From Epiperipatus broadwayi (lineage: Eukaryota > Onychophora > Udeonychophora > Euonychophora > Peripatidae): DNA of 64,000 nucleotides. The DNA is taken from positions 2,943,001 through 3,007,000 of the forward strand of contig JAQFVV010012545.1 of the NCBI GenBank assembly GCA_028023455.1, in the 5' to 3' direction. The notes beneath the pieces were generated by a model. That model ran no database searches. It was not told the origin of the DNA and was given only the letters and a program-made list of their open reading frames with translations. Each line of letters opens with the position of its first letter. Position 1 is the first letter of the stretch. This document shows positions 12,024 to 25,604 of the stretch, piece after piece. The position numbers and the translations under genes were made by a program.

Positions 12024-12277
12024 TAAACAAGGCAAAACTCTCCATACAGTAGTGCCACCCTGTGCCAACCAGAGTAATCAATGGATACCAGAAGGCTTGT
12101 GCATAAAATCCCTATCTAATGCCTACTCATCCAATATCCCCAGACTAGTTTCTGGTTTGTGGCCTTGGCATCCATTGATTACTCTGGTTGGCACAGAGTG
12201 GCACTACTGTATGGAGAGTTTTGCCTTGTTTATAAACAATTATATGCTAGTATAAAAGATAGTGATCATGTGAAAAA
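12024..12277 (+). mobile_element. Family A hairpin element, copy 2 (inner half deleted)
   Basis: Left arm 12024-12095 begins AAACAAGGCAAAACTCTCC. Right arm 12162-12231 ends GGAGAGTTTTGCCTTGTTT. The two arms match almost perfectly over about 70 bp, including the GGTTGGCACAG block. The central CCCCAGACTAGTTTCTGG region is present once only, so most of the right inner arm has been lost. A tail GATAGTGATCATGTG follows. A possible imperfect TSD is AGATATT, seen left of the element and after the tail. Confidence 0.75.
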
Positions 12278-12279
12278 CA

Positions 12280-15200
12280 GATATTGTTTTTAGAAATGAA
12301 AAAAATGGTTGGTAATTTAAGTATTGATATAAAAATTGATTAAAAACTCAAATAAGGGATTATTATTAGCATGTATAAGTTAAGCAAATCTTAAGATGCT
12401 ACTGCTATATATAATGAAAACATTTATTGATTTAGATTTCTATGTGGATATCTGTGTTTACTTTTATTTTCCTCCTTTTAACAATTCTTTACAAGATGCA
12501 TCTGCATTTTTCTTTTCTGTTATTTCCTATTTTGCTTTACTGTTGACATTTGTCATAATAGTAAAATATATCATACTTCATAGAAGGTATTATTTAACTA
12601 CTCTTAGTGCTATATTGAAGATGTTATAAATTTGTAGAATAGAAATATGATTTCAGAACTGAAGACTTGTCAATCACTAGCATAAATACAATTACAAAAT
12701 CTGAGGGGTGGGCAAACTTATGCAAGTAACTTGTTAGTAATTATTCAATGCAATTTTTCAAAAAAAAAAGATTTGAAACTGGAGCCAAAAATAAAAGATC
12801 AGACATTTTTCAGAAGTGATAATAGCATTATTAGTAATTTCTGTGTCTATATGCTTCACCCCTCTAAAAAGTGGATCATATAATTATATTTGCATACAAT
12901 TTGAATAGTTTTACTGATATTTATATTTCAATCTTTTCTCACAATTTCACTCATTTATTGTTATGATTATGATATCAATACAAAGATATTGAAAGCATGC
13001 TTAGCATATTAAATTAAAAGTTTTTCCTATAAGCTTTTCTTACTTTGCGTTGCCAAACGCTTAATAACGATCGTTTTAAGAAAAGTAAAATAACAAATAC
13101 AGAATTAAATTAAAAATTATGAATTGTATGTGAGAGTTAACATGATGGAAGAATGATTAAGATTTCTTGCCATTTTGCAAACTGAATACTAAAATCACAA
13201 ACAATTTTACACGGAGAAAATCTGAGAAAAAAAAGAACATTTGATTTTTTTGAGTTTTTAAATGTATTATAGTAATTATTGCTCTACTCAATCGAACGAT
13301 TATCTTTATAGGAATATTTACGGCGGCAATGATTTTGGCGCCCTGTTGTTAGGTGCGGTGTCGTGGTTTAAAAAAGTCTGATTTTTGAAAGAATGGATGT
13401 AATGTTTTTGATATCAAAATAGAAATTGATTGTTAATATATATTATTTCATAAAACGGTTTGGAAATAATATAATTAACACGGAATTGATATTTTTTTTT
13501 TTAAATTTCATATTTATTATTTGCGTCCGTCTGTTTTAACAAACATGATCTAATATATATATACGCATATACATAATAAGTTCTAATTTATAATATTTTA
13601 GTGTGTGTTTATTTATATATTTGTAGCAGAAAGTTATATAGTTTATATAAGAGACTTATATATATAAACATTAAATATGAAATTTGTAATATAATAAACT
13701 TTATGTTTAGTTTATTGTTCATGATAAATAATAGATTTGATTGTTTTATATTTTAATATTAAGCAGAGTTGTGTGAGCCTGTGTGTGTCATTTAATAAGA
13801 TATAATATGACTTCATATGATTTTCAATAATCTACTCTCAATAATTTTTGTAAATAAACATTTGAGAATAATATTCTTCAAATGTGAGTATTTTTGTTAG
13901 TAGAGTTTAATTTCAGGGATGCCCTTCTTTTTTGCTATCTTCAGGATGCGCTCAGCACCACATTGGAATTTACATATGAAAAGCGGTTGAATTATAACAG
14001 TTATTTTTTTATTTTTAATTTCTACAAAAGCTCTTGGAGCACTTCTGCAAGAACTCCATCCTTACAGGTCCTAGCGATACCACTGACAACAATATATGAT
14101 AATAAAATTATATATAAATAATGTAAAGATAAAGACAAAAATAAATAAATAAATAATCAGTTTTCTTTACTTTGAACAGTTGCTATCGACTAATCCAATT
14201 TAAACAAAAGTTTTTATAAGAATAACATTTATCCTATACAGAATTATAATAACATTTCGCCCCTTATGTTTAAAAATGTAATCCAAAAAAAATCTCCTAC
14301 TAAAAAGTTATGAAACGTACAACTTAGATTAAAAAAAATCTAAATATTGCAAATAGTTAAAAGCGATCGAAATAGTATGTATATATATATATATAAAAGA
14401 AACGATATTTAGTTTAAATTGACATCTAAGGTATTATGGTTAAATCGTAAAAAACTCTAAAAGGCTAGAAATATAACAAAAAAGGAAAAATAAATAAATA
14501 AATGATGGGAGAAAATAATTTTTGACAGAATATCAAGAATAGAAAACATGCTTTAAAACAAACAAACAAAATTTATTATATTAATAACAACAAAATTTAT
14601 CACAAATAGAATATAGAGATCAAAATTTGGAAAGAAAAGCTTTTGCTAGAAATTTGTAAAAAAAGTAACGGAGAGTACGTCCTTGCACTTAGTCTATCAT
14701 CAGGAATAAATAAAATTATAATTTTTATTTAACCAGAATAGAGATTTTTGTGCACCCATGATATCTATTGAACTAAGGTTTGCATAATGTTATGTGATGA
14801 AAATATTTACATACCATGAAACAATTAATAAGTTTTTTTTCTCTTTACATACATATCTACACATATTAAATAAATCTAGCTGACATAAAGTTGGATTTTG
14901 AAATCATCAACTTGTTAATATGTGTCTAATATTTGTTGTGTCTGATGGACTGATAAACTTTAGTTGATAATATTTATATTTAGTTTCACATATAAACGTA
15001 TTTATTTTGAAGTTGGAACTGTTTGATTTACCAGACGCCAGTTAACCTGTTTTGGAATCTCATCTCGGATTGGCTGAAGATATAGATATAAGAACTAATA
15101 ATATAGATATCAGATCGAACATTGTAAACATTTATAACCACTGAGTAAAATCCTAAAACCTTAGATTAATAAAGATAATTTTTTAATAAAAAAAAAAACA

Positions 15201-15880
15201 AGATGTTTCATTATAATATAATATTTATAAAAAAATCCATAGTAAATATAAAAAAAGATAATTTAAATAAAATAACACGTTCTATTGTTTTTTATTTCAA
15301 ATAGCAGTTCATATACGATGCTCAATTGTTAATGTACTATTTAATAGTTAGTTGGTCCACTCAGAGAACTAACAACTTTTTGAAATATAAAGCCAAGCTA
15401 CAATTTATTTTATATTTCAATTATCAATTTTTCCTTCATAAGAATGACAAATGTCAAAAGCTTAAAGCCTTTTCATTAAAAATTTATACGAGTGATTGAA
15501 AAAAAAATTGGCAATAGGTCATTTTAATTAAAATTTTGCAGTTCGATTACTTTTCTTTTTTTAAAATTTGAAACACAATAAATGTTTCATATATACTTGG
15601 ATGAAGTATAAATTTTATATATTAATCAATTCTGCCTTTTTATTTGTGTTTTTTTTTTTCCTCTTAATTTCTTCTGGCCATTATTAGCCTCATCCTTTAA
15701 GAATTGACAAAAACTGATGACAATTGAAACAGAGATTGAAAATTTATTTTTAAAAATCAATTTCTCCAAAATATATGATAAAGTTTAGCATGTAAAGTTT
15801 AATAACATTTTGGAAAACTTATATAATAATTACATATATATATACTGCTAAGGTTATAATCACACACACATATATATATA
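12280..15880. other. Unannotated AT-rich DNA with a small CpG-containing patch
   Basis: No gene recognised. 13040-13080 and 13318-13372 contain several CpG dinucleotides (ACGGCGGCAATG, TTTGGCGCCCTG, GGTGCGGTGTCGTGG), which are rare elsewhere in the window. The 13894-14121 frame (75 codons) is unrecognised and AT-driven at its 3' half. Confidence 0.5.
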
Positions 15881-15886
15881 TACATA

Positions 15887-16447
15887 TATAATTAAAAGGG
15901 ATTTGTACCCAGACTTTCAAGTTCCCTACAGTCATCCACTTCATTCAATATAACCGATACACAACATATATGTGAAAAAGATAAATGATCTCCAACATAC
16001 ATATTTCATTCTGAACCAGCACTCATCAGTTGGGTCAGATTATCATCACACACACACATATATATAATTAGTGCTCGGTTTATATAAATATATCAAATCT
16101 ACATATTTTGATGGACTAGCTTTGATCCTATCCACTCTCCAACTCTTCAGCCATCAATATCATTGGAAATATGATGGTGGAATGCTCAAAGCCCGTGATG
16201 ATGCTAATGTTATAGTCATACCTATGTTGACTCATTTGTAGGACCTTATTATGTCCTTTTAAATACACTGAAGAGAGATGGGCAGACTACAGGCTGAATA
16301 TGTAATATTGAAATACAAGTATAATGTATATACTTTAACCTAGATGTAATTAAAGGGGATTTGAATCCAGACTTTCAAGCTGTCTTCAGTCATCCACTCC
16401 ATCCAATATAACTGATACACATGACCACATGTGAAAAGATAAAACAT

Positions 16448-16488
<41 letters not shown>

Positions 16489-17985
16489 CATGCTAAACCA
16501 GCACTCATCACTTGGTTTGGATCATTATCACCCACACCCATATATAAACAGTGCTTGGTTTATATTAAGATAACAAATCTGACCCTTTAATGGCCAGGCT
16601 TCAAATCTTTATTCACCAATTCTTCAGACCATCCATATCACTGAAAATCTTATGATGGAATGCTCAAAGGCCATGGTGATGCCAATATTATAGTCATACC
16701 CATGTTGATATTAAGTCAATCTGACCCCTCACATGTAGGATCTTAATATGTCCATTTAAATATACAGGAGAGGGATGGGCAGAATAGTGGTTAAATATAT
16801 AGTAATGAAATACAATTATAATAATATACTTAACCTAGATGTAATTAAAGGGGATTTTAACCCAGACTTTTAAGCTCCCTACAGACATCCACTCCATCCA
16901 ATATAATCGATACACATGATCCTATACATATGAAAAGAATAAATGATCTCCAATATACATATCTTATGCTGAACCAGCACTCATCAGTTGGTCATGTGTA
17001 TTAGGTATATTGGATGGAGTGTATGATTGTAGGAATCTTGAAAGTCTGAGTTCAAATCCCCTTTAATTATATCTAGGTTGAGTATACACCTTATAATTGA
17101 ATTTCAGTATTACATATTCAACCACTATTCTGCCCATCCCACTCCTGTGTATTTAAATGGACATATTAAGATCCTACATATGAGGGGTCAGATTGACTTA
17201 AGATTAACATAGATATGACTATAATATTGGCATAATCATGGGCTTTGAACATTGCATCATCAAATTTTCAGTGATATGGATGACTGAAGAGTTGAAGAAT
17301 GGAGAGAACTGAAACCTGTCCATTAAAGTGTGTAGATTTGCTATCCTTAATGTAAACTGAGCACTGATTATATGCGTGAGAGATGATGATCCAGACCAAT
17401 TGATGAGTGCTGATTCAGCATGAAATATGTACACTGGATGGAGTAGATGACTGTAGGAAGTTTGAAAGTCTGGGTTTAAATTCCCTTTAATTATATCTAG
17501 GTTAAGTATAAATACATTACACTTGTATTTCACTATTACATATTCAGCCTGCATTCTATCCATCTCTCTTCTGTGTATTTAAATGGACATTTTATGGTCC
17601 AACTTATGAGGGGTCAGATTGACCCAAGGTCAACATGGGTATGACTATAATATTTGGCATCTTCATGGGCTTTGAGCATTTCATCATCAGAGTGTTATAG
17701 AGGGCTAAAGAGTTGGTGAATGGAGAGTATTGAAGCCTGTCCATTAAAATGTGTAGATTTGCTATCTTAATATAATCTGAGTACTGATTATATATGTGTG
17801 GAAGATGATGATCCTAATCAGCTGATGAGTGCTGGTTCAGCATGAAATATGTATATTGGAGATCATTTATCCTTTTCACATTATGTAATCAGGTGATGGA
17901 GTGGATAACTATTGGAAACTTGCAAGTCTGACTTTCAAATCCCCTTTCATTACATCTAGGTGAAGTACATACATTATACTTGTAT
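15887..17985. repeat. Family B array: three direct ~470-bp units followed by two inverted units
   Basis: Units start with GGGGATTTGAATCCAGAC-like sequence at about 15898, 16356 and 16851 (spacings 458 and 495). Each runs through CCACTCCATCCAATATAA, GAACCAGCACTCATCAGTTG, a (TA/CA)n patch, TGGAATGCTCAAAGCCC, a CATTTAAATACACAGAAGAG block, and TAACCTAGATGTAATTAAAG. At about 16993 the third unit breaks off at CAGTTGG and the sequence continues in the opposite orientation for two units (16994-17985), making a 2.1-kb palindrome with arms near 1 kb. No protein is encoded; the 114-codon frame at 17219-17563 is a by-product of the repeat. Confidence 0.88.
16453..16487. repeat. (TA)n microsatellite inside family B unit
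   Basis: Pure TA run that accounts for part of the length difference between adjacent units. Confidence 0.95.
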
Positions 17986-17989
17986 TTCA

Positions 17990-19110
17990 ATACTATATAT
18001 ATATTCTAAGCTTATGGTCACATAATGCTATTATTGTACTTCTCAGCATTTGATGATATTTGCTATGCTCATCATTTGGGATTTAATCTTGAACTGGACA
18101 AAACTTAAAAAATTATTTGTTGTTGCAAACATGGTTAAGTTAATCATTTGTTTATCATTAATAGATACCTAACCATTATTAGCTGGACAATAAGAGTCCC
18201 TGATTAATTCAGATTGCTCTGATGATTATTGATTCACTTTAAAGAACTGTGACTGTAATGTTTATCACTGATGTAGAAGAATTCACACTCTTACAAGTGC
18301 TAAGCTTATGATTTATTTTATTTTACTTGAGATGTAATATTTTTACCTATTCAATTAATTCAGTATTTATTTGATTAATTAAGACTGGTTTTTGAAACTT
18401 CCATTTAGTATTCATTGTGTATGAGTAAAGACATATTTAGAAGTAATATTTATATACATTTCTATAACAGCACAATCTATTTCTAACACAATCAATTCAT
18501 GTTATATTCTTTTTTATGGTCATCAATTATTGCAGTATATTTGTTTTAATTCTCCTGATTTAATCAAGTATTTTGCAGCAGTCCTACTGTATTTTATTTT
18601 GATCTGCCTAAGATATGTCAGATTCCTTAGTTATCACTATAGACATTCTACCGTTTGTTAATATATTCATGTAAAAACGTTTATATTTCAGTCATACTTT
18701 TGGCCAAGAGATGGAACCATGTGAATTTTTTCACAGTAAAAAAGATTAGTATATGAAGAATAATAATTTGTTGAATGACAAATGTAAAATAGGCTAAAAC
18801 AGTTTTATTGAATGCTTATAGATAATATTTAATAAGGATAAAAATATATACAAATTTAAATTGTTTTACATTTAATTTTAGATTATATGCAAGCAATAAA
18901 TTATGTTACTTTATTCACATTTTATTAATGGTAAAATTGTAACAATATTTATTTAAAATTGTTATTATATATATAAATGTATATATAGAAATTACTGTGA
19001 CATATTTTTATCATTTTACAAACCATATACTTTATTGAAACATGATATATATATATAATATTTTTTTTATTTTAAAAAAACTGCTTTTATTTAATTTGAT
19101 GATTATACAA
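17990..19110. other. Unannotated AT-rich DNA
   Basis: Nothing recognised on either strand. Confidence 0.6.
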
Positions 19111-19130
19111 TAAAAGGCAAAAAAAAAATT

Positions 19131-19235
19131 CAAGCATTGTTAGCCGAGAGGTCATCGCAACCACCTTGCAAGCAAGTAGTTGGTTGCAGATGGTTGTGGG
19201 TTCGCCTCCCGGATGATGCTATGACACATGAAAAA
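19131..19235 (+). mobile_element. tRNA-derived SINE, subtype A, copy 3 (best preserved)
   Basis: Reads GCATTGTTAGCCGAGAGG (box A-like), CTTGCAAGCAAGTAGTTGG, then GTGGGTTCGCCTCCCGG (box B-like GGTTCGCCTCC), and ends GCTATGACACATG plus an A-run. TSD AAAAGGCAAAAAA starts at 19112 and again at about 19236. At about 105 bp it is little more than a tRNA-related head plus A-tail, unusually short for a SINE. The CGAGAGG D-arm resembles tRNA-Leu/Ser, an inference only. Confidence 0.88.
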
Positions 19236-19259
19236 AAAAGGCAAAAAATAATTTATTTT

Positions 19260-22200
19260 TTGAACACAATTTTTGTTGTTATATATAACTTTAAATAAAA
19301 TTGTGGAGTGTCCACATATTGATTAATTTAATCAATATAGTTTGCAATCAGACTAAATATTCTACTACTGATTGAATTAATTAATTTATGGAGATCCCAC
19401 AAGCTTATTTAAAGATGCATATAGAAAACAAAATTGTGATTCACGGGAAAAAATATTTTTTACATTTTAATGCACTACTCAATTTTTTTTTTTAAAAAAA
19501 TATTTCTTTTATATATTATTTTATAGTTTTTAATGTTTGAATATTTTGAACTGATTTTTTGTTAAGAGGTCTATTCATTTATCACTCCAATTTTTCAAAA
19601 TTATTTATCATAAACAGGAAAACTATTCATATTTAGTTTTTTTTAAAATGAAAATCTAAAAAATGTTATTGTATTTCTATTAGTTGAAGTGAATTTTTTT
19701 TCATTTTTTATTCTTGTTCCCATGAGTATTAGACAATCAATTTTCTTATATTTGTAATGTGACTAAAACTCCTACACAAGCTAAATTAAATAGAGCACCA
19801 TCTGATTTATTAAGCATCATTTAATGATTGTTGAACTGGTTTGAGTGCAGTTTGAAATGCAACTCATCAATATTATTGGGCTGAACAATCTTGAAAATTA
19901 CATTGACACCAATATCATTGTATACAAAATTTAAAGAAAATCTGTATAATAAAAGTTAATTAAAACTAAGTTATATAAACAAACACAAGAGTGAAGTTAA
20001 ATAAAATTGCTTTAAAAAAGTGTTTTTAAACAGTTTTTTGACAAAACTGGGAAAAAGTAAGAAAGCAGAATGAGCAATAGAAGCAAATTTTGATCATCTC
20101 AAAATATGCATATTAAAATGAATAAAAACAACTATTTATTCATAATTCATTTATTTATTTATTCAGTTCTAAAAATTACTTATTTACTTTTGTAAATGTC
20201 TAAATAAATTATTTCATTTTTTTTTTCCAAAGTGATCTTTTTACTACTAAAATATAATAATTGCTACACCTTTTAGTAAAACTGTGCAGAATAGAATAAC
20301 AATTTATTTATTAATGTACGAAAATGAATTATTTATTTTTATAATTACAGAATTTTATGTGTATATGACCCTTCTATTATTTTAGAGATAATTTTTCTAG
20401 TATAACATATAATACTTTCAATCTATTTCTTTTATATTATTTATGTTTTTCAAAAACATATTTTGGAAATAAAATCTTAATGCATATTTGATAAAATAAT
20501 AATGGTATTTTAAATTCAAAACAACTTTAGTGAGTTATCTTGGCTTGTTTTGGTTAAAAATTAGCCATTCTCATCCTGCAAAATTTTATTGTTAAAATTC
20601 TCAATGTAAAAAAAAATCATGTCACTTTTGTTTAATGAAAAATAAGGTTTTATTATAAGGTGTAATAATGGGTAAATGTAATATATAGAATTCTAGATAG
20701 ATAATGTATTTGAATAAGTTGCTATTTAATAAAAGATTTACTTGAATATTTATTTGGCACATTTGATTGATTTTTAAAGTAATATAATGCAGTAAAATAA
20801 CATGTATTAAAAAGAATATTTTCTCAATGAATTCTGCATGCATTATCCAATGTATAGGTGTATTAGTCCAGAGATGCTCAACCATTTTACATGTGACCTC
20901 AACTTAGACTGAAATTTTATCTGACCCATTATATATTGTTACCATCTTATTATAAGCATATAAAGATAGTAATAATAAGTCATTTTACAAATATATTTAT
21001 ATTATATTTCAGTACATATGATTTGATATAAGATCTTTGAAAAGAATGCATATTAATAAATAAAGTATAATAATACTTGGTTCTTAGTAGATCAGTTGAT
21101 TTGTAGCAATTTCAAGTTTTTTAGCCTGTTTTAGAAAATAAGTACATTCAAGAACATTATACCATGTATCAATAGTAGAAGAATATTAGCATGAAGAACA
21201 AAACTGTGAGTGAACAAAAGGAATGAGAGCAATATAAGTGTACTGCCATTATGATGTATTGTTTATATAAGAAGGAAGGGTTTAAACACAAAAGTGGCCA
21301 CACACTAATGAATTGAGCAGTTTTCATGTATTTTTTTAATAGAGTTTAGGTTTTTGTTTTTTCAATTAAAAATTTATTATCCAACATGAGAACTTTTTAA
21401 AATTTTCATAATCCCTATCAGGTTGTGCATTGCTGTATTAAATAATAATCTACTATTTTCTTGAAATTTTGTTTCAATCTATAAAGCAAATGTGTAAATT
21501 TATGCATGTATAGTTTTAACACAAATATACATAATACATAGGTGTATGTACATATCACATGCACAGAAAACTGTGAATATTACACATACATACGTATATA
21601 CATACTATATATGCACTGTAAACTAAAAAATTAGTAAATATTTAAAAATTTTTTTTATTAGATTATATACAGAAGCTACTATATACATGTCTCTGTACGT
21701 GTAGATACATATATAAGTTATTTAGCTCTATTAAAGAAATAAAGAGTGCTATAAAAATTTGATAATATATTAAATCAATTTATCTTTAAATGTGAGCTAT
21801 ATATAATAAATATCATTATTTAGCTCTATATAATTTATGTAATAAATTAAAGTAATAGATGTCATCTTAAAGCACTAGCTGCACGTTGTTCAAATGTTCT
21901 CTAATATCAAAATCGTCAACCATCTTGCAAATAAAAAATTAATCCACTTTTATCTGCGGTCTAAAAACTTATATTAATAGTAATGCCCAAACTATCAATA
22001 AAAAAGAATCTTGCATTCCCTTATCAAAAAAATAGTCTATTTAAATTATGTCATTTACATGTATACCTTACTTAAATACCATCTCAGACATTTGAGAATA
22101 AGTAAGACCACCTTTTCACTCGGGATATAAATATAAATAGCCAAAAGCATGCTTAGCATTGCAGGATATTATATATAATAATCTTTTCTTTTAATCCCTG

Positions 22201-24330
22201 AAAATGTGTTTCATATTAAATTTAAATTACAAATTGATTGAAATGGAACTGTGTAGATATGACAGCTGTTTTGTTATGTCCTAACAAATATCATTGTCTA
22301 TCTACTGTACATATGAGATCTTGGGCAGCAGACAATAATGAATTTTTTTTTTTATCTGCAAGATAGATTACTTGATACTAAATGGAAATAGTCCTTTAAA
22401 ATAAAATTTATTACATACATAATCTAACACTAGAATAAATATATTTCTTAATAAATTTTTAAAAATAAAGCAAGTTTTAATATGTAAAATATGGTGTAAG
22501 AAAGATTATAGATTTAAAAAAAAAACTGGATTACTTTTTTTGAGATTTAAATTTTGGTTAGAATAAATGCTTACCCTAAATTCTGTATATTTTTCAAGCC
22601 ATCATTTCTTCTATCACATAAAGAATTTTGATAATATGGGATTTTGAAATTGAAATTAATATATTTATATATAATAAGAAGGTTCTTAAGATATAGTGAT
22701 TAAGACATTTATCTGCCATTTCTACTATCTGAAATTAGATTCAGTATTTTTGTTTACCAGATATAGGTAGCTCACAGTTAATTCAGCTAGCCATCTAACT
22801 GTTGGTTGCTAAATTAGTAACTAGCTAATTTTATTAATATGATGAAGTCCTCATGTCAGATGGTAAGGCTTGTAAAGACTTCCATTTCTTTCAGTTCTTT
22901 TTGGGAGATTATTTAAAGTATTTTAACAAAAATCAACAAAATTTTTAAATTTCATAGAAGGAGCTAGTCCAGTTTATATATTTAATATGGTTGTATTATG
23001 AAAATATTATATTCACTCACAATGCATACTTTCGTATATAAAATATATTGGGCATGGTTCATGTGACTAATTATTGTCTGTAACATTTGAAAACCTTATT
23101 AGATAATTTTATATAATAATATCTTCATTGACACAGAGATATTACCTTGATTCAAACTCGGGTAATTTTTCCGCGTTAAAGTAGACATTGCAAAAAAAAA
23201 AAAAATTACATGCATGAGACTTATGAAATTCTTTAAAAAAGGCTTAGGATTTTTTCCCAATGCCAATCAATGAGTATTTAGATATTATTAGCTATAGTAT
23301 AAACAAGATTGGAGAGCTGCTCAAAATCATTATCGACTAGCAATTGGCAAGTTTGATGCTTGCTATTTCTATTTTCATTGATCTTCTATGAGGGTCGTAA
23401 ATCATTTATTTTGCGGTGGGCTATAAGGGTTGTTTGTCTAATGCATTTTCAGATTCATTGACAGATTGATATAGTGTTTATTTAATATAATCTACAGGTT
23501 TGATAAAAAAAAAAAATTAGTGGCAGAGATAGAAAACCGAAGGCAGGAAATGACAGTTTTATATACTTAAAATAAATTACTGTATTAATTCTTCGATTTT
23601 GTTATTTTATAACGAAGTATTGTTTTATTATTATAAATACTTTTACTGAATGTGTTTAATTGTTTTTTTTTTTTTTTTATGAGCAGAAATTTAATCCCGA
23701 CTTATTTCAGTAATTGTGGTATACATTTTAAAGAAAACAATTCTCTAATAATTATTTATTTATTGTATCTGTAAAATTCTCCATTAAAAGCTATCTGATT
23801 TTTTTTTTAAGTATAGTTTTTTTTTGGGGGGAAGTCCAAGAAACAATTTTGACTTCAGATAAGTGCTATATTACATATGTTTCAATCATTTAATAGAACT
23901 GTTAAATATTTTTGGAAAAAAAAATAAGTTTTTATACTTTTTTTTCCCAGTAATGAAAGTTTATTCATCAAAAAAGAAAGAGGTACAAATGTAGTTAAAT
24001 AAGAGGTTTACAAAGAATGGTAAAAATGAAATTCTGGAGCAACATAGTAAAAGGGGAAGGATACATATGAAAAGGGAAAGGGATGTGGAAAAGGTTTGTA
24101 TTAACCATTAAAGACAAATGAATGTTACAATTAGGAATTATTTGTAAAGTCTAGAAATCAAATATGAATAGTCTTTTAGGAGCACAATATTGGGAAAGTT
24201 GTGAAATAGGAAAACACTTGGAGATAACGTAAAATATGGACTAAATTAATCTACTGTTCAGTTTTTCCAAATGGCCTTGAATATCTTCACAAGAGAGCAA
24301 TCCTGAATACTTTGGAAAAATTATGGAAAA
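19260..24330. other. Unannotated AT-rich DNA
   Basis: About 5 kb without a recognisable gene or repeat. 20622-20885 is a chance hydrophobic frame. 21540-21720 holds loose ACATATAC-type simple sequence. Confidence 0.55.
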
Positions 24331-24331
24331 T

Positions 24332-24544
24332 CTATGGAGAACAAGGGAAAAAAATCCAAGCTTCAAGATGTCTCTGTGAAAACCATTCTAATCCATCATG
24401 AAAATAACATGAACAGCAAAAGGCCAGCCCTATCAATAGCAACATTGGAAGTAATAAAATTAAATAAGGTGAATCACTTGCAATTAGAATCATGAGGCCA
24501 AACTGCGACCTATTTTGCAATAATACACGGATAAAATCACTCAT
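24332..24544 (-). CDS. Doubtful ORF with one membrane-like segment, 70 codons
   Basis: Unrecognised. The frame begins MSDFIRVLLQNRSQFGLM. Residues about 27-48 are a continuous hydrophobic stretch (YLILLLPMLLLIGLAFCC) long enough for one membrane helix. HDGLEWFSQRHLEAW follows, then a stop after PCSP. No signal for splicing or a poly(A) site was identified. Neighbouring DNA at 24630-24720 and 24930-25010 is less AT-rich than average, which could mean exon relics or just another unrecognised repeat. An AT-rich genome produces hydrophobic frames easily, so chance is the leading alternative. Confidence 0.18.
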   Translation of the reverse strand: MSDFIRVLLQNRSQFGLMILIASDSPYLILLLPMLLLIGLAFCCSCYFHDGLEWFSQRHLEAWIFFPCSP

Positions 24545-25600
24545 AACGATAATGTTAAAGAATCACCATAAATAACATTATTTTTTCTATCTTGTGAATG
24601 AAAAAAACCAAAGTTGGTAACGATCACCACAGCGCCATCATCCCAGACCCCTCCCTCAAAAGAACTAGGATTTAGACCCCTGGGAGTCCTCCCAACAACT
24701 GGACTCTCTCATTCATTCAACAAAATTAAGTGAAATGAAAATTTTCATTAAAAGGTAAAATTTCAGTAGAAGTCGTTTGTAATTTCAGTGGCTGCCATAT
24801 ATTTACATAGCGTTTTTATAAAAGTTGAAATTATGCTTACTTGTGATTACATTGTTGATATAGCTTGTATATGAAAAGAGAGCTAAGAAACTTTTTAATA
24901 GGGATAGTTTTAGAGAAATTTAATTCCCTGAACTAGAAAAAAGGGAACGAAACAGGGAGCCAGAAACAGTGTTAACTGGAGTCCTTGGCTCCTCTAGTGG
25001 ACTAAATAGGCTTTATACTTTTCGAAATACTGTACATTTGACATTTAGTAGTAACAGCTTAAATACTGTTACTCTGTTTCTTCTTCAGATGCTGCTGGCC
25101 TAATCAGTAAATATCTAGAATTAAGTAGTAATCTTTAAATTGATAAGTATTGAATATATGGTGACACTCCAACCAACTAGGCTATTGTGCCAAATATAAG
25201 TCTGTAAAAATTTTATTTACTTGTCTATGAGGATATGTCTAATATCTCTATTTTGGTTTCCAAACATGATGGATTATCACATTAGGTTGAATTATGACAT
25301 TATTTGCTATTATCAGTTGAGCAATTATTTTTAAAAAATAATTTTATGTTTTCCCTCTTGAGCATATATATTCAATGATAAATGCATTCGCTTGTTACTT
25401 TTGATAAACCTGTTTTTTTCCCATTACATCATTGTTTTGTGTATTTTAGATTGTTTTTTGGTAGAACAGATGATTTCATCGGTATAGGTTCTTCCACTCC
25501 ACTATTGAAAAATAATTGAAAGAATACAAAACAGTACAATAATAAGTTTTATTAGTCATTCATTAGACTAGAGATTATCCAATAATAAATAATATTTCTG
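24545..25600. other. Unannotated DNA with less AT-rich patches
   Basis: 24630-24720 (CAGACCCCTCCCTC, CCCCTGGGAGTCCTCCC) and 24940-25010 (GGAGCCAGAAACAGTG, GGAGTCCTTGGCTCC) stand out by composition. They share a GGAGTCC/GGACTCC motif. No ORF or family recognised. Confidence 0.5.
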
Positions 25601-25604
25601 TAGT

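Noticed and set aside
11821-12081. 86-codon hydrophobic minus ORF.
   Set aside because: Spans the junction of two hairpin repeats and has AT-driven composition.
12706-12865. AGGGGTGGGCAAACT near 12706 and CACCCCTC near 12855 look like ends of a small hAT-type MITE.
   Set aside because: The right end matches over only about 8 bases and no 8-bp TSD is visible.
17219-17563. 114-codon minus-strand ORF.
   Set aside because: Lies wholly inside family B units; similar frames occur in other copies (37437-37637, 56355-56597) as by-products of the repeat.
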